Source of the DNA: JBASNZ01 sp049657775
Lineage (GTDB): Bacteria; Actinomycetota; Coriobacteriia; Anaerosomatales; Anaerosomataceae
NCBI GenBank assembly: GCA_049657775.1
Contig: JBASNZ010000050.1
Location: forward strand, 1 to 64,000
DNA: 64,000 bases
Reading direction: 5' to 3'
The stretch's first letter is position 1; every line of letters starts with the position of its first letter. Shown here piece by piece: positions 1-8,848 of this stretch. Made by a program: the position numbers and the translations under genes. The notes below the pieces were generated by a model that was not told where the DNA came from, did no database searches, and saw only the letters and a program-made list of their open reading frames with translations.

Positions 1-1
1 T

Positions 2-802
2 CTCGCGGCCTCAGGGCTTGCAGGCGCGTACGGATCCCCCGTCCTGCTCGTGGGCGACACGGTCAGCGCGACGCTCACCGACGAGCTTGACCGTCTGGGC
101 GCGACCGACGTCGTCCTGGTCGGCGGCGAGGCCGCCATCTCGCCCGGCGTAGCGACCGCGCTCGATGCAGACTACGCGGTAACCCGCATCGCCGGTGACA
201 AGAGGTATGAGACAGCCGCCGAAGTCGCGTACATGATCGATGAGGCTGTCGGCACGCTCGGGCCGGCGTTCTTAGTACGCGGCGATCAGTTCGCGGATGC
301 CCTGGCGGTGTCCCCGTTCGCGTGGGGCCAGGCTATCCCGGTTCTGCTCGTGCAGACGGCAGGCGTGCCCGATGCGACCGCCGAGGTCATCGATACGCTC
401 GGCATCACCGATGGCATCATCGCTGGCGGCGAGGGCGCTGTCTCCGCGGCGACATACACGGCGCTTGACGGGCTGGTTGCTGGAACCATGACCCGCGTAT
501 CGGGTGACGATCGCTTTGCCACCGCGCGCGAAGTAGCCGACTGGGGCGTTGGTGAAGGCCTTGGCACCTATCAGTACGTCGGAGTCGCGACGGGCTTTGG
601 CTTCGCCGATGCGCTCGGCGGCGGCGCCGCGGCGGGCGCCAACGGTGGCGTACTGCTCCTCACCGATCCCAACACTCTGTCCACACCGGCCGCGGAGGCC
701 CTCACGGACAACGTGGCGGCCATCGATCTCGTCGAGATCTTTGGTGGCGTGGGTGCCGTGAAGGACTCGGTCGTAACCGCCATCCAGGCGATCCTGCAGT
801 AA
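2..802 (+). CDS. CWB2 cell-surface protein, 3' part (5' end outside window)
   Basis: The frame is open from base 2, so the gene begins upstream; 266 codons are visible before TAA. The first residues (LAASGLAGA, then PVLLV) already belong to a cell-wall-binding repeat 2 (PF04122), and two further repeats follow, with signatures RIAGDKRYETA and RVSGDDRFATA and their paired FADAL motifs. Three tandem CWB2 repeats normally hold a secreted protein on the Gram-positive wall by non-covalent binding to wall polymers. The effector domain lies outside the window, so the enzymatic role cannot be stated. The next gene starts 14 nt after the stop, so it may be cotranscribed with the 817-4622 set. Confidence 0.9.
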   Translation, partial: LAASGLAGAYGSPVLLVGDTVSATLTDELDRLGATDVVLVGGEAAISPGVATALDADYAVTRIAGDKRYETAAEVAYMIDEAVGTLGPAFLVRGDQFADALAVSPFAWGQAIPVLLVQTAGVPDATAEVIDTLGITDGIIAGGEGAVSAATYTALDGLVAGTMTRVSGDDRFATAREVADWGVGEGLGTYQYVGVATGFGFADALGGGAAAGANGGVLLLTDPNTLSTPAAEALTDNVAAIDLVEIFGGVGAVKDSVVTAIQAILQ

Positions 803-816
803 AGGAACAGCAGACG

Positions 817-1284
817 GTGGATCGTCGGAAGGTCATTGCAGTACTCGTCGTCCTTCTGGCACTCGCCGTAGCTGGCATGTGGGCCGCCGAGGCGCTAACG
901 GGGAACGACCCGTTGGCGTCCGGCGGCCCCGCTGGTTACAAAGTGCGAGTGCTCGACGGCGATGCGGTGCTGGCATCGTTCGGCCTGGATGACCTGAAGG
1001 AGATCGGGTACGACACGATCACCGTGGACGGCAAGAAGGAAGAGGGGCCGCGCCTGTCTCGCGTGCTCGAGGCGGCCGGCGTCGATGAGTACACCAGTCT
1101 CTCGATCAGGGGAGCGGCCGTCCGCGACGACGGCATCATCACGCTCACGCGGGCCGAAGTCGAAAACGACGTGCTGCTCGACGTGGCGCTTCGCGGGACC
1201 GTGAAGGTGGTGGGCCCCGATATCGCATGGGACGATCGCGTCCGGGACGTTATGGACATCGTCGTCGTCGGAGCGCAGAAGTGA
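817..1284 (+). CDS. Secreted or anchored small protein, sulfite-oxidase-like (molybdopterin-binding-like) fold
   Basis: A 155-aa product with a hydrophobic N-terminal signal or anchor segment (about residues 6-24) and a soluble domain. The start is GTG, with an AAAGGAA site 9 nt upstream. The domain has a pattern I associate with small relatives of the oxidoreductase molybdopterin-binding fold: a KVRVLDGD strand, a phrase of the type FGLDDLKEI, LSRVLEAAGV, and a late VVGPDI with DDRV. No cofactor Cys is present, so it is probably a non-catalytic relative. Its stop overlaps the next start (GTGA). Family assignment is by pattern only and uncertain; cell-surface location is more certain. Confidence 0.7.
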   Translation: MDRRKVIAVLVVLLALAVAGMWAAEALTGNDPLASGGPAGYKVRVLDGDAVLASFGLDDLKEIGYDTITVDGKKEEGPRLSRVLEAAGVDEYTSLSIRGAAVRDDGIITLTRAEVENDVLLDVALRGTVKVVGPDIAWDDRVRDVMDIVVVGAQK

Positions 1285-1874
1285 GCGACACCGCCACGAA
1301 CAGGAAGCCCCTGCTGTCGGCCCGGGAACTCGCGTTGCTCGCCCTGGTCGCCGCCCTGGTTGTCGTGTCCAAGTCGCTGCTGCGCATACCTCTGCGTATC
1401 CCGGGGCACTCGGGAGCGATCTGGATCGCCTTCTACATCGTCGGTAAAGGGCTCGTGAAGAGGCCCTACGCGGGAACCATGCTGGGGCTGACGGCCGGCT
1501 TGCTCGCCACGGTGTTCGTCGGCGGCCATGAGGGTCTGCTGCTCTGGCTCAAGTACCTCGCACCCGGGGTGGTGCTCGACCTCATCGGCCCTTTCGTGCG
1601 CAACCGTTTCGACGATCCCGTGATCGCGATCGTCGCGGGTGCTCTGGCTCACTGCGCCAAGCTTGTGACATCGCTCCTCGTCACGCTCGCTATGGGCCTT
1701 CCGGCGGGATTCATCACCGCCGGACTTGGCGTCTCCGCCGTCACCCACACGCTCTTTGGGGCCATCGGCGGGTGGCTGGGGAGCTTCATCCTCATCCGCC
1801 TGGGACGAACGGGGCTCCCGTACTTCAGCAAGATAGGCGGTGGGCAGACCACCGCCGAGGAGCGCCCCGTATGA
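1281..1874 (+). CDS. ECF-transporter S-component-like membrane protein
   Basis: The start is the GTG at 1281, which overlaps the preceding stop; an earlier in-frame start would bury 18 codons in the previous gene. The product is 197 aa with about five or six hydrophobic segments and a size typical of ECF S components (substrate-binding membrane subunits, 170-210 aa). Features seen include an N-terminal SARELALLALVAAL helix, a glycine-rich middle segment and a late GAIGGWLGS helix. No ATPase or EcfT partner is nearby, so it would use a shared ECF module or have another role. Substrate unknown. It is translationally coupled to both neighbours. Confidence 0.65.
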   Translation: MSDTATNRKPLLSARELALLALVAALVVVSKSLLRIPLRIPGHSGAIWIAFYIVGKGLVKRPYAGTMLGLTAGLLATVFVGGHEGLLLWLKYLAPGVVLDLIGPFVRNRFDDPVIAIVAGALAHCAKLVTSLLVTLAMGLPAGFITAGLGVSAVTHTLFGAIGGWLGSFILIRLGRTGLPYFSKIGGGQTTAEERPV

Positions 1875-3616
1875 AGACCCGCAACGCGATCATGATCGGC
1901 GCACTCGCCCTTCTCGTGACGGGTTCGCTCGTTTCACCCCGGGCGGCAGCGGTCTCGGAGTATCGGGAGGGCACCTCGAGTACGCCCTTCAAGCTGTCCC
2001 AGAACGTGGGCCTGCGCCTGACCGACGGCGACGGACCGGCGCTCACCCCAAGGACCGCGATCCTGTGGGAGTACTCCGAACATATGCTGGATCCGCGATC
2101 GATGCAGGTACTCGCCAACGGCAACGTCCTGTATGCAAGCCGGGACGGGAACAGGGTCGTTGAACTCACACACGACAAGCGCGTCGCCTGGAGCTTCACG
2201 ACCACCGACTACAAGAGCGTGATGGCGACGTCGGCAGACATGTTGCCGTTCGATGCGGACAGGACCGCCTCGGGAACCACGCTCATCACCCTGCGTGACG
2301 GGCGCCCGGTCTTTGAGGTCGACTCGGCGAAACGCCTTGTCTGGCGGTACGGGACGGGGACGATCGGGCTCGGCCCGGGCCAGCTGTGGGACGGCTACTC
2401 TGCCACCCGGCTTGGCAACGGAAACACCCTTATTGCTGACAACCACGGCGCGCGCGTGATCGAGGTCCGCACAAGCGACTACGATGCCGCCGCGCCTCAA
2501 ATGGGATTCACACAAGACAGTATCGTGTGGTCGATAGGCGAGCACACCGAGGCCGGCGAACCCCTGCTCGGATCCACCGTCGGATACTTGGAAGGGTATC
2601 TGGACTGGCCGAGAACCGCGCAGCGAGTGGGAGCCAACACACTTATCGCGGACCAGACCTCACAGCGAGTTATCGAGGTGCAGCCCTCGGGTCACGTCGT
2701 ATGGCAGTACGGCACGAACGGCGTGCAGAGCCAGGGGGCGAACTGCCTGTTCGACCCGTCGGGTGCGGTGCGCGCCGCCGACGGCACGACCTTCATCGTG
2801 GACGGCAAGGATTACGGCCGCATCGTACGGGTAGCGGCGAATGGATCTTTCATGAGCGTGTACCCGGATCCGGAGGACACTCCCGAGAACGGCACGCTGT
2901 ACGAGCCACGGGCCCTGGATATCTCAAGCCGCGGCACCATCTTCCTCGCGGATGAAGGCCACGACCGCATCATCGAGATCGGTAAGGTGGAAAGCGCGAA
3001 GGCCACATCTCGCGAGATCGACTGTGGACTGCCCGGCGTGAAGAAGCGCTTCCTCGGCTTGGACTGGACGGGTGGCACCGGAACCGGCGGCGCCGTGTCG
3101 GTGTATTACAGCGTCGACGGGGGCGCATGGAAGTTTGCCGGCACGGGCAAGTCCAACTCGGTGCCCTCCGGAGTGGTCGGAACCACCATCCGATACCGGC
3201 TCTCGGTCACAACCGCCAACCACCTGGACCCGCCGGTCGTGGAGTCCGTGGCGGTACGATACGAGATCGCCGGGAGCACCAAGCCCAAGCCGGCGACCCC
3301 CACGACGCCGACCCCGACGCCATCGCGCGTCACGACGGTGACACCGGGCGCCAAGGGCGCCGGGGGGACGGGGATAGGATCCAGCATCTCGGGCGACGGC
3401 GACTACACAGCGTTCGGACCGCTCCAGTACGCCTCGGGCACCGTACTGAAGGGCGTGAGCGTCCCCGTCCCGGGCATGCCGGGGACGGGTCTTGGCGATC
3501 CGGTGGCGCCCGGCGTCGTGGGCGGCCTGTCCGTGATGTACCTGCTAGGCTTCGCGGCCACTCCGGCGCGCCTGATGGGCGTACGACTGCTCGCCCGTGT
3601 CTTGCATAGGAACTGA
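1871..3616 (+). CDS. Secreted beta-propeller protein (NHL/arylsulfotransferase-like) with Pro/Thr stalk and C-terminal anchor
   Basis: The start is the ATG at 1871 (ATGA overlap with the upstream stop), giving 581 aa with a clear signal peptide ending near AAAVS. Residues ~50-370 hold repeated blade motifs such as ANGNVLYASR, GNGNTLIADN, GANTLIADQ and DGTTFIVDG, each followed by RVIEV-like and VWQYG-like strands, as in six-bladed ASST/NHL propellers. Then comes a beta domain (~375-465), a Thr/Pro linker rich in PTPTP, and a hydrophobic C-terminal segment. The layout fits an extracellular domain displayed on a stalk. I see no conserved sulfotransferase His set, so a binding role is as likely as catalysis. 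Confidence 0.8.
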   Translation: MKTRNAIMIGALALLVTGSLVSPRAAAVSEYREGTSSTPFKLSQNVGLRLTDGDGPALTPRTAILWEYSEHMLDPRSMQVLANGNVLYASRDGNRVVELTHDKRVAWSFTTTDYKSVMATSADMLPFDADRTASGTTLITLRDGRPVFEVDSAKRLVWRYGTGTIGLGPGQLWDGYSATRLGNGNTLIADNHGARVIEVRTSDYDAAAPQMGFTQDSIVWSIGEHTEAGEPLLGSTVGYLEGYLDWPRTAQRVGANTLIADQTSQRVIEVQPSGHVVWQYGTNGVQSQGANCLFDPSGAVRAADGTTFIVDGKDYGRIVRVAANGSFMSVYPDPEDTPENGTLYEPRALDISSRGTIFLADEGHDRIIEIGKVESAKATSREIDCGLPGVKKRFLGLDWTGGTGTGGAVSVYYSVDGGAWKFAGTGKSNSVPSGVVGTTIRYRLSVTTANHLDPPVVESVAVRYEIAGSTKPKPATPTTPTPTPSRVTTVTPGAKGAGGTGIGSSISGDGDYTAFGPLQYASGTVLKGVSVPVPGMPGTGLGDPVAPGVVGGLSVMYLLGFAATPARLMGVRLLARVLHRN

Positions 3617-3640
3617 ACCCTACTCCCGAGGAGAGGTCGC

Positions 3641-4273
3641 ATGTTCGATCAGATCGGCTACTACCTGATCAACCCGCAAGCGGTGATCTACCAGACGGCG
3701 ACGGCGCTGCTGTACCCGGTACTGTTCGCGGAAGTGATCGCGCTGGCTTTCACCCTGTTCGAGGCGGGGCGGTTCACCTTTGAGATGCTGCGCAGGTGGC
3801 GGAAGCGGTCGCTCCCGCGAATCGACGCGGCCATCGTCGCGGCGCGTGAGGCGCTTGGCGCAGGCAAACCCGACGACGCCGTACTCGCCCTGCAAGAACT
3901 CGCACACGGCCGATGGGTACGCACGTTCTTCGCACGCCTCGCTGGCCGCGACTTCACTCACGTCCGGCTCACGAAGCTGCTGAGCGACCTCGAGGCCGAC
4001 GTGACACGCACACTCGACAGGACGCGGGTACTGATCCGGGTCGGTCCGATGCTCGGCCTGATGGGCACCCTCATCCCTATCAGTCCGGCCCTGGTGGCCC
4101 TGGCTCAGGGCGACACGCAGACGCTCTCCGACAACCTGGTCATCGCGTTCTCCACGACCGTCGTCGGCCTGCTCATCGGTGGGTTCGCCTACTTCATTTC
4201 GATGTCACGCGACCGTATCTACGCGCTCGATGTGAGCGACATCGAGTACGTGCTCGACTCGCTGGAGGCGTGA
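3641..4273 (+). CDS. MotA/TolQ/ExbB-type proton channel family protein
   Basis: A 210-aa membrane protein starting at ATG with an AGGAGAG site. There is one hydrophobic segment near the N-terminus (~20-45) and a pair (~135-155 and ~170-190). The region around GPMLGLMGTLIPISPAL matches the signature of the MotA/TolQ/ExbB pore subunit. A cytosolic linker rich in Arg and Ala lies between TM1 and TM2. ExbB-like proteins form proton channels that do mechanical work with an ExbD-like partner; the next gene supplies a DUF2149 protein, the partner found with this subfamily in archaea. The organism looks monoderm, so TonB-type work is unlikely and the energised target is unknown. Confidence 0.85.
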   Translation: MFDQIGYYLINPQAVIYQTATALLYPVLFAEVIALAFTLFEAGRFTFEMLRRWRKRSLPRIDAAIVAAREALGAGKPDDAVLALQELAHGRWVRTFFARLAGRDFTHVRLTKLLSDLEADVTRTLDRTRVLIRVGPMLGLMGTLIPISPALVALAQGDTQTLSDNLVIAFSTTVVGLLIGGFAYFISMSRDRIYALDVSDIEYVLDSLEA

Positions 4274-4274
4274 G

Positions 4275-4622
4275 ATGGGGCGGCGCTCCTCGGACAGCTT
4301 CATGTCGAACCACCGCACCCGGCTGGGAGATCGGAACGGGGACCCGCTCGAATCCGTCTCCAACCTCTTTGATGTGGCGATCCTCATCGGACTGGGCTTC
4401 ATGATCGTGGCGTTGTCCTCGTTCGGCCTCAAGGAACTCATGTCCAACGAGGACCTGACCGTTGTGAAGTCTCCCGGCACACCGGAGATGGAGATCATCA
4501 CGCGGAGTGAGGGCAAGATCCAGCGTCTCAAGGCCTCCGAGGAGACCGCCGAGGGGCAGGGCGTGGCGATCGGAAGGGTCTACCGTCTCGAGACCGGCGA
4601 AGTCGTCTGGGTCCCCGAGTAG
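4275..4622 (+). CDS. DUF2149 (ExbD-like) protein
   Basis: A 115-aa product that starts one base after the previous stop. It has a charged N-terminus with the motif DPLESVSNLFDVAILIGLGF leading into a single TM helix, then a short extracytoplasmic domain ending in RVYRLETGEVVWVPE. This is the DUF2149 pattern: a single-pass partner of a MotA/ExbB-like protein, comparable in layout to ExbD. Gene order and near-zero spacing support a two-subunit complex with 3641-4273. It ends the apparent operon that starts at 817. Confidence 0.85.
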   Translation: MGRRSSDSFMSNHRTRLGDRNGDPLESVSNLFDVAILIGLGFMIVALSSFGLKELMSNEDLTVVKSPGTPEMEIITRSEGKIQRLKASEETAEGQGVAIGRVYRLETGEVVWVPE

Positions 4623-4694
4623 CGGCTACTTCACGCTGACCACACGCCGGGGCCCGACGCGGCTTGAGCCTGACTACTCGCGCGGCTTTCGTCG

Positions 4695-5165
4695 CTACCT
4701 GACGGTGACTACCAGGGCGAGCTCCTTCTCGTTGACGAAGAACGGCCGGTCAAAGCTTGATGTCGCCTTCTCCATGTCAAAGTCGAATGTCTCCGGCGTG
4801 CCGCGATCGGCGTGCAGCGCCACGATCACATCGTCGGTGGTGACGTCTTCGAGCGGGACGACGATATCGGTGCTTTCGCCCTTATCGATGTGAGCCAGTC
4901 CCACGCGCATCCCCGGCTTGCCGTCCACTTCCAGATGAACCACGAGCCACGCGGGCTCGGGCGACAGTACGCGGTCGACGACGATCCGATCGCCGCCCGG
5001 CTGGTCGGCCGCAGCGTCGAGTTGGGCGTTCTTGTCGGCAACGACGTAGCCCCAGACGCCCATGTCCGAGCTCTCCATATTCGCGTTCGTCGCCGCGCAG
5101 CCGCCGAGCGCGACGGCGGCCAGGCCCAGTACGGTGGCAAGCGCCAGAGTGATGATGCGCTTCAT
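4695..5165 (-). CDS. Lipoprotein with DUF7282-like domain
   Basis: A 156-aa product with a type II signal peptide: hydrophobic stretch ~4-20 and a lipobox LGGC with Cys at ~22. The mature part contains DRIVVDRVLSPEPAWLVVH, KPGMRVGLAHIDKG and DIVVPL, the pattern of DUF7282 (a beta-sandwich often found on surface proteins of haloarchaea and actinobacteria). It is preceded by a GAGAGGA ribosome site. It lies convergent to the DUF2149 gene and downstream of copA on the same strand. A terminator-like hairpin between copA and this gene suggests separate transcripts. Function unknown. Confidence 0.75.
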   Translation of the reverse strand: MKRIITLALATVLGLAAVALGGCAATNANMESSDMGVWGYVVADKNAQLDAAADQPGGDRIVVDRVLSPEPAWLVVHLEVDGKPGMRVGLAHIDKGESTDIVVPLEDVTTDDVIVALHADRGTPETFDFDMEKATSSFDRPFFVNEKELALVVTVR

Positions 5166-5188
5166 ATGAGTTGTCCTCTCAGGGTGTA

Positions 5189-5216
5189 CGCGGGTGGCGG
5201 AGTACCGCCACCCGCG
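5189..5216 (-). terminator. Hairpin terminator after copA
   Basis: A perfect 12-bp inverted repeat (CGCGGGTGGCGG, loop AGTA, then its complement) lies 12 nt beyond the copA stop. There is no T-run, as is common in high-GC actinobacteria. Confidence 0.7.
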
Positions 5217-5227
5217 GGGTATGTTCC

Positions 5228-8191
5228 TTACGCGGCCTTGGACATGCTCGGCTTGAAGCGCCGCAGCATGAGCGAGCTCGTGACGACGCTTACCGATGAG
5301 AGCGCCATGGCCGCACCGGCGAGCTCCGGACGGAGCAGACCGAGAGCCGCCACCGGGATGCCGAGGGTGTTGTAGCCGAGCGCCCAGAAGAAGTTGAGCT
5401 TGATCTTGCGCATCGTCGCACGCGAGAGCTCGATGGCCGTAACGACATCACGCAGGTCGTTCTTGATGAGCACGATCCCGCCGGTTTCCATGGCAACGTC
5501 GGTACCCGCGCCCATGGCGATGCCAACATCAGACTGCGCAAGCGCGGGCGTGTCGTTGATGCCGTCGCCGACCATGGCAACCGTCAGCCCCTTGGCCTGC
5601 AGCTTTGCGACCTCCTCGGCCTTATGCTCGGGAAGCACCTCGGCCAGCACATGGTCGGGGGCGATACCCGCCTGGACGGCGATAGCCTCGGCCGTACGCC
5701 GGTTGTCGCCGGTGATCATGAAGACCTCGACGTCCATCTTGGCGAGCCGCTCGACCGCCTCCCTGGAGTTGTCCTTGAGCGTGTCCGCGACGGCGATCAG
5801 GCCAACGAGCCTGGCTCCGTCGACGCCCACGAGCATGACGGTCTTACCCTCGCCCTCAAGTGCGCTGATGCGCTCCTCGTACGGCGAGATGTCGATGCCG
5901 TCACGCGCCATGAGTTTGCGGTTGCCGAACGCGACGCGCTTGCCCATGACCGTGCCTTCGACGCCGTGGCCCGGAATGGCGCTGAAGCCCTCCACAGCGG
6001 GAAGCTCCACGCCTGTCGCCTTGGCGTGTGCGACGATCGCCTCGGCAAGCGGGTGCTCGGAGTTGCGCTCGAGGGCAGCGGCCATCGAGAACACGCGATC
6101 GACGTCGTGACCTCCGGCAAGTTCGACGTCGGTCACCACGGGCTTGCCGTGCGTGAGCGTGCCGGTCTTGTCGAAGACGATGGCCGAGATCTTGTACGCG
6201 GTCTCGAGCGCTTCTCCGCTCTTGATGAGGATGCCGTTCTCGGCACCCTTGCCGGTGCCGACCATTATGGCGGTCGGCGTGGCAAGCCCGAGTGCGCACG
6301 GGCAGGCGACGACCACGACGGCCGTGCCTGCGAGCAACGCCTTCACGAACGGCGTGGCGGTCGCGTAGAAGGCCGCGTCCACGAAGTTGGGAACCACGAA
6401 GAGCCACACGAGGAAGGTCAGCACCGCCGCCGCGACGACCGCCGGTACGAAGACGGCGCTGATGCGATCGGCGAAGCGCTGGACCGGCGCCTTGGAGCCC
6501 TGCGCGTCCTCCACGAGCTTCACGATCTGCGCGAGTGCTGTATCGGCACCGACCTTGGTGGCGCGGAACCGGAACGACCCGAGCTTGTTCATGGTGGCGC
6601 CGATAACGGTATCACCGACGCTCTTCTCGACGGGGATGGACTCGCCGGTGAGCATGGACTCGTCCACCGAGGAATGCCCGTCGATGAGTACACCGTCGAC
6701 CGGGACCTTCTCTCCGGGGCGGACGACGATGACATCGCCCACAACGACCTGCTCCACCGGGACGTCGATCTCTTCGCCGCCACGAACCACTCGCGCCGTC
6801 TTGGCAGCAAGGCCCATGAGCGTCTTGATGGCGTCCGACGTCTTGCCCTTCGCGCGCGCCTCGAGCAGTTTGCCCAGGATGACGAAGGTGATGAGCAGCG
6901 CGGCCGTCTCGTAGAAGACGGGCTCGGCATGAAGCGCCGGGACGAACGTGGCCGCAAGCGAGTAGAAGTACGCCGCGCTCGTGCCGATCGCGACGAGCGT
7001 GTCCATGTTGCCGGTACGGCGCTTGAGTGCGTGGAAGAAGCCCCGGTAGAACTGTGCGCCGGCGATGAACTGGACCGGCGTAGCCAGCACGAGGCCGATG
7101 TACTTGAAGACGATCATCGGGTCCCACGCGCCCCCGAACGTGTTGGCGAGCCAGGTGGCGACCGCAAGCGGCACGCCCGCCATGACCGATGGGATCATGA
7201 GCGCGAGCAACGGCAGTGAGAGCGCCAGCGACATCGCGAAGAGCCTGCGTTCCAGGCGCTCATGCTTTTGCTGCGCGATGCGCTGAACGTCCTCGACCGG
7301 TTCGCCGGTGGCGGACGCCTCGACCTTGAGAACCGCGTCGTAGCCGGCGTTGCGCACGGCGGCGATGAGGTCGTCGACGCCGACGACCGCCGGATCGAAC
7401 TCGATCGTGCCTGTCTCGGCCGCAAGGTTGACTGTGGCGCTCGAGACACCGGGAACCCGCGCGAGCGTCTTCTCGATCACCATCGAGCACGACGAACACG
7501 TCATGCCGATAAGGCCCAGGGTGATCGTCCCCGACGCCGCGGGTCGTGCGGCGGCAAGCGGGATCGCGTGGTACCCGGTGTCATCCACCAGGTTCGCGAT
7601 CTGCTCGGCTGTGACGACCGCGGGATCGTGAACAACCACAAGCTTCTCGGTCGCAAGGTTCACGTTGGCCGAGACAACCCCCTGCATCCGGCCCACGACC
7701 TTTTCGATAACGGCCACGCACGAGGCGCACGTCATCCCCGTGACGGCGAAGGCGGACTCCACGGTGGCGACGCCGGACGCGACCGGCTCGGGCACGGGCG
7801 GAAGGTCGGCGTCGTCGGGGATCACGGGACATGCGAGGGTCTCGCTCGAAGGCTGCCCGGCGGCGTCCCCGGATTCAGCACACGCCGACGATTCATCTTC
7901 AGCGGCATCGGGCTCGTCGGGGATCTGCTCCAAGGGGGTCGCCTCGCCCGAAACGGACTCGAGATCACCCGCGGGCACGAAACCGGCGGCCGCGACCGCG
8001 TGGGCCACGTCAGCCATGTCGATCACGTCGGGGTCGGCCACGATCGTGGCTTCGCCAGCGATCGCGTCGGCGGTCGCCGACTCCACGCCGGTGATCCGAG
8101 AAAGCTGCTCGATCAGCGTCAGCTCGCACGAGTGGCAGTGCATGCCATCGACGGAGACGCGGTATGTCTGTAGTTGCTTCGTTGTGCTCAC
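5228..8191 (-). CDS. copA: Copper-translocating P1B-type ATPase with three heavy-metal-binding domains
   Basis: The start is the GTG at 8191, behind an AAAGAGGAG site; a longer frame to 8335 lacks a ribosome site and runs across the operator and the preceding gene. The 987-aa protein has three HMA domains with CxxC at residues 19/22 (GMHCHSC), 155/158 (GMTCASC) and 232/235 (GMTCSSC). Next come the membrane domain, the actuator TGES at ~515, the metal-channel CPC at 630-632, the phosphorylation site DKTGT at 674, SEHP, and GDGINDTPAL. The CPC and HMA pattern indicates Cu(I) export from the cytosol. An acidic, Cys-containing linker separates HMA1 and HMA2. The upstream cupredoxin genes and operator support copper handling. 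Confidence 0.96.
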   Translation of the reverse strand: MSTTKQLQTYRVSVDGMHCHSCELTLIEQLSRITGVESATADAIAGEATIVADPDVIDMADVAHAVAAAGFVPAGDLESVSGEATPLEQIPDEPDAAEDESSACAESGDAAGQPSSETLACPVIPDDADLPPVPEPVASGVATVESAFAVTGMTCASCVAVIEKVVGRMQGVVSANVNLATEKLVVVHDPAVVTAEQIANLVDDTGYHAIPLAAARPAASGTITLGLIGMTCSSCSMVIEKTLARVPGVSSATVNLAAETGTIEFDPAVVGVDDLIAAVRNAGYDAVLKVEASATGEPVEDVQRIAQQKHERLERRLFAMSLALSLPLLALMIPSVMAGVPLAVATWLANTFGGAWDPMIVFKYIGLVLATPVQFIAGAQFYRGFFHALKRRTGNMDTLVAIGTSAAYFYSLAATFVPALHAEPVFYETAALLITFVILGKLLEARAKGKTSDAIKTLMGLAAKTARVVRGGEEIDVPVEQVVVGDVIVVRPGEKVPVDGVLIDGHSSVDESMLTGESIPVEKSVGDTVIGATMNKLGSFRFRATKVGADTALAQIVKLVEDAQGSKAPVQRFADRISAVFVPAVVAAAVLTFLVWLFVVPNFVDAAFYATATPFVKALLAGTAVVVVACPCALGLATPTAIMVGTGKGAENGILIKSGEALETAYKISAIVFDKTGTLTHGKPVVTDVELAGGHDVDRVFSMAAALERNSEHPLAEAIVAHAKATGVELPAVEGFSAIPGHGVEGTVMGKRVAFGNRKLMARDGIDISPYEERISALEGEGKTVMLVGVDGARLVGLIAVADTLKDNSREAVERLAKMDVEVFMITGDNRRTAEAIAVQAGIAPDHVLAEVLPEHKAEEVAKLQAKGLTVAMVGDGINDTPALAQSDVGIAMGAGTDVAMETGGIVLIKNDLRDVVTAIELSRATMRKIKLNFFWALGYNTLGIPVAALGLLRPELAGAAMALSSVSVVTSSLMLRRFKPSMSKAA

Positions 8192-8217
8192 TTGTAGGAC
8201 TCCTCTTTGATGGTATT

Positions 8218-8231
8218 TACCCGGTAGGGTA
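8218..8231 (-). promoter_or_regulatory. CsoR-type copper operator upstream of copA
   Basis: TACCCGGTAGGGTA is an exact inverted repeat (TACCC, 4-nt spacer, GGGTA), flanked by outer GGTA and TACC arms at 8212 and 8236. It lies in the 67-nt gap between the cupredoxin stop and the copA start. The core matches the TACCC...GGGTA shape of CsoR operators ahead of copZA operons in Gram-positives. No csoR gene is in this window, so the regulator must be elsewhere. Basis: pattern match. Confidence 0.65.
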
Positions 8232-8258
8232 TCGCTACCACGTGTTTCATGCGACTGG

Positions 8259-8822
8259 CTACTCCACGACGATAGAGCCGAAGACCATCTCCATACCGCA
8301 GCTGAAGCTGTATGTGCCCGCATCGAGCGCACCAAGCTTCACCGTGACCGGGCCGTTCGCCAGATCCTCAAAGAAGCCAAGGTCCTTGGAGAGCACCTGT
8401 GCGGTACAACCGGAACTCTGCGAGAAGGTGATCTCGGCAGGCACGCCGGCCTTGAGCTTGATGATGTTGGGGTCGTAGTAACCCTTTGAGACGTCCACCG
8501 AGATCTTCTGGACGTCGCCCGCGACTGCGGCCGCGCCTTCGATGGGCTCTGAGGAACCCGCACCGCCACCGCATGCGCACGCAGGCGCGTTGCCCGAGCC
8601 GTTGGCTGCGGGGTCGGCGGGAGCGCCGTTCACGGCCGCGATCGGGCCGCGAACCGCGTTGCCGGAGGGCGTCGTGCCCACCTGGCGGGCCGGACCGTTG
8701 GCCGCTACCGCAAGCCCGTACGAGCCCGCGAATGCCGCCAGGATGATCCCGGCGATGAGGATGTAGCGCATCGGACCGGGGGCCGCGGTCTTCTTGTTCG
8801 TCGTCATCTTCGGTTCAGTCAT
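8259..8822 (-). CDS. Membrane-anchored cupredoxin-domain protein
   Basis: The start is the ATG at 8822, with AAGGAGA 6 nt upstream (187 aa). An N-terminal TM anchor (~20-40) is followed by a low-complexity Ala/Gly/Asn linker holding a CAC motif, then a C-terminal cupredoxin domain (~95-187). Candidate copper ligands are the Cys in SSGCTAQV and the C-terminal SCGMEM. This is the extracytoplasmic single-cupredoxin layout, likely binding or relaying Cu outside the membrane. It lies between the SafE-cupredoxin gene (26-nt gap) and copA, so it should be cotranscribed with the former. Confidence 0.85.
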   Translation of the reverse strand: MTEPKMTTNKKTAAPGPMRYILIAGIILAAFAGSYGLAVAANGPARQVGTTPSGNAVRGPIAAVNGAPADPAANGSGNAPACACGGGAGSSEPIEGAAAVAGDVQKISVDVSKGYYDPNIIKLKAGVPAEITFSQSSGCTAQVLSKDLGFFEDLANGPVTVKLGALDAGTYSFSCGMEMVFGSIVVE

Positions 8823-8848
8823 GGTTTGTCTCCTTGATCGTATCGATG

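Noticed and set aside
5624..7219. Long plus-strand ORF of 531 codons
   Set aside because: It is antisense to copA, with no domain similarity; long shadow frames are common in GC-rich DNA.
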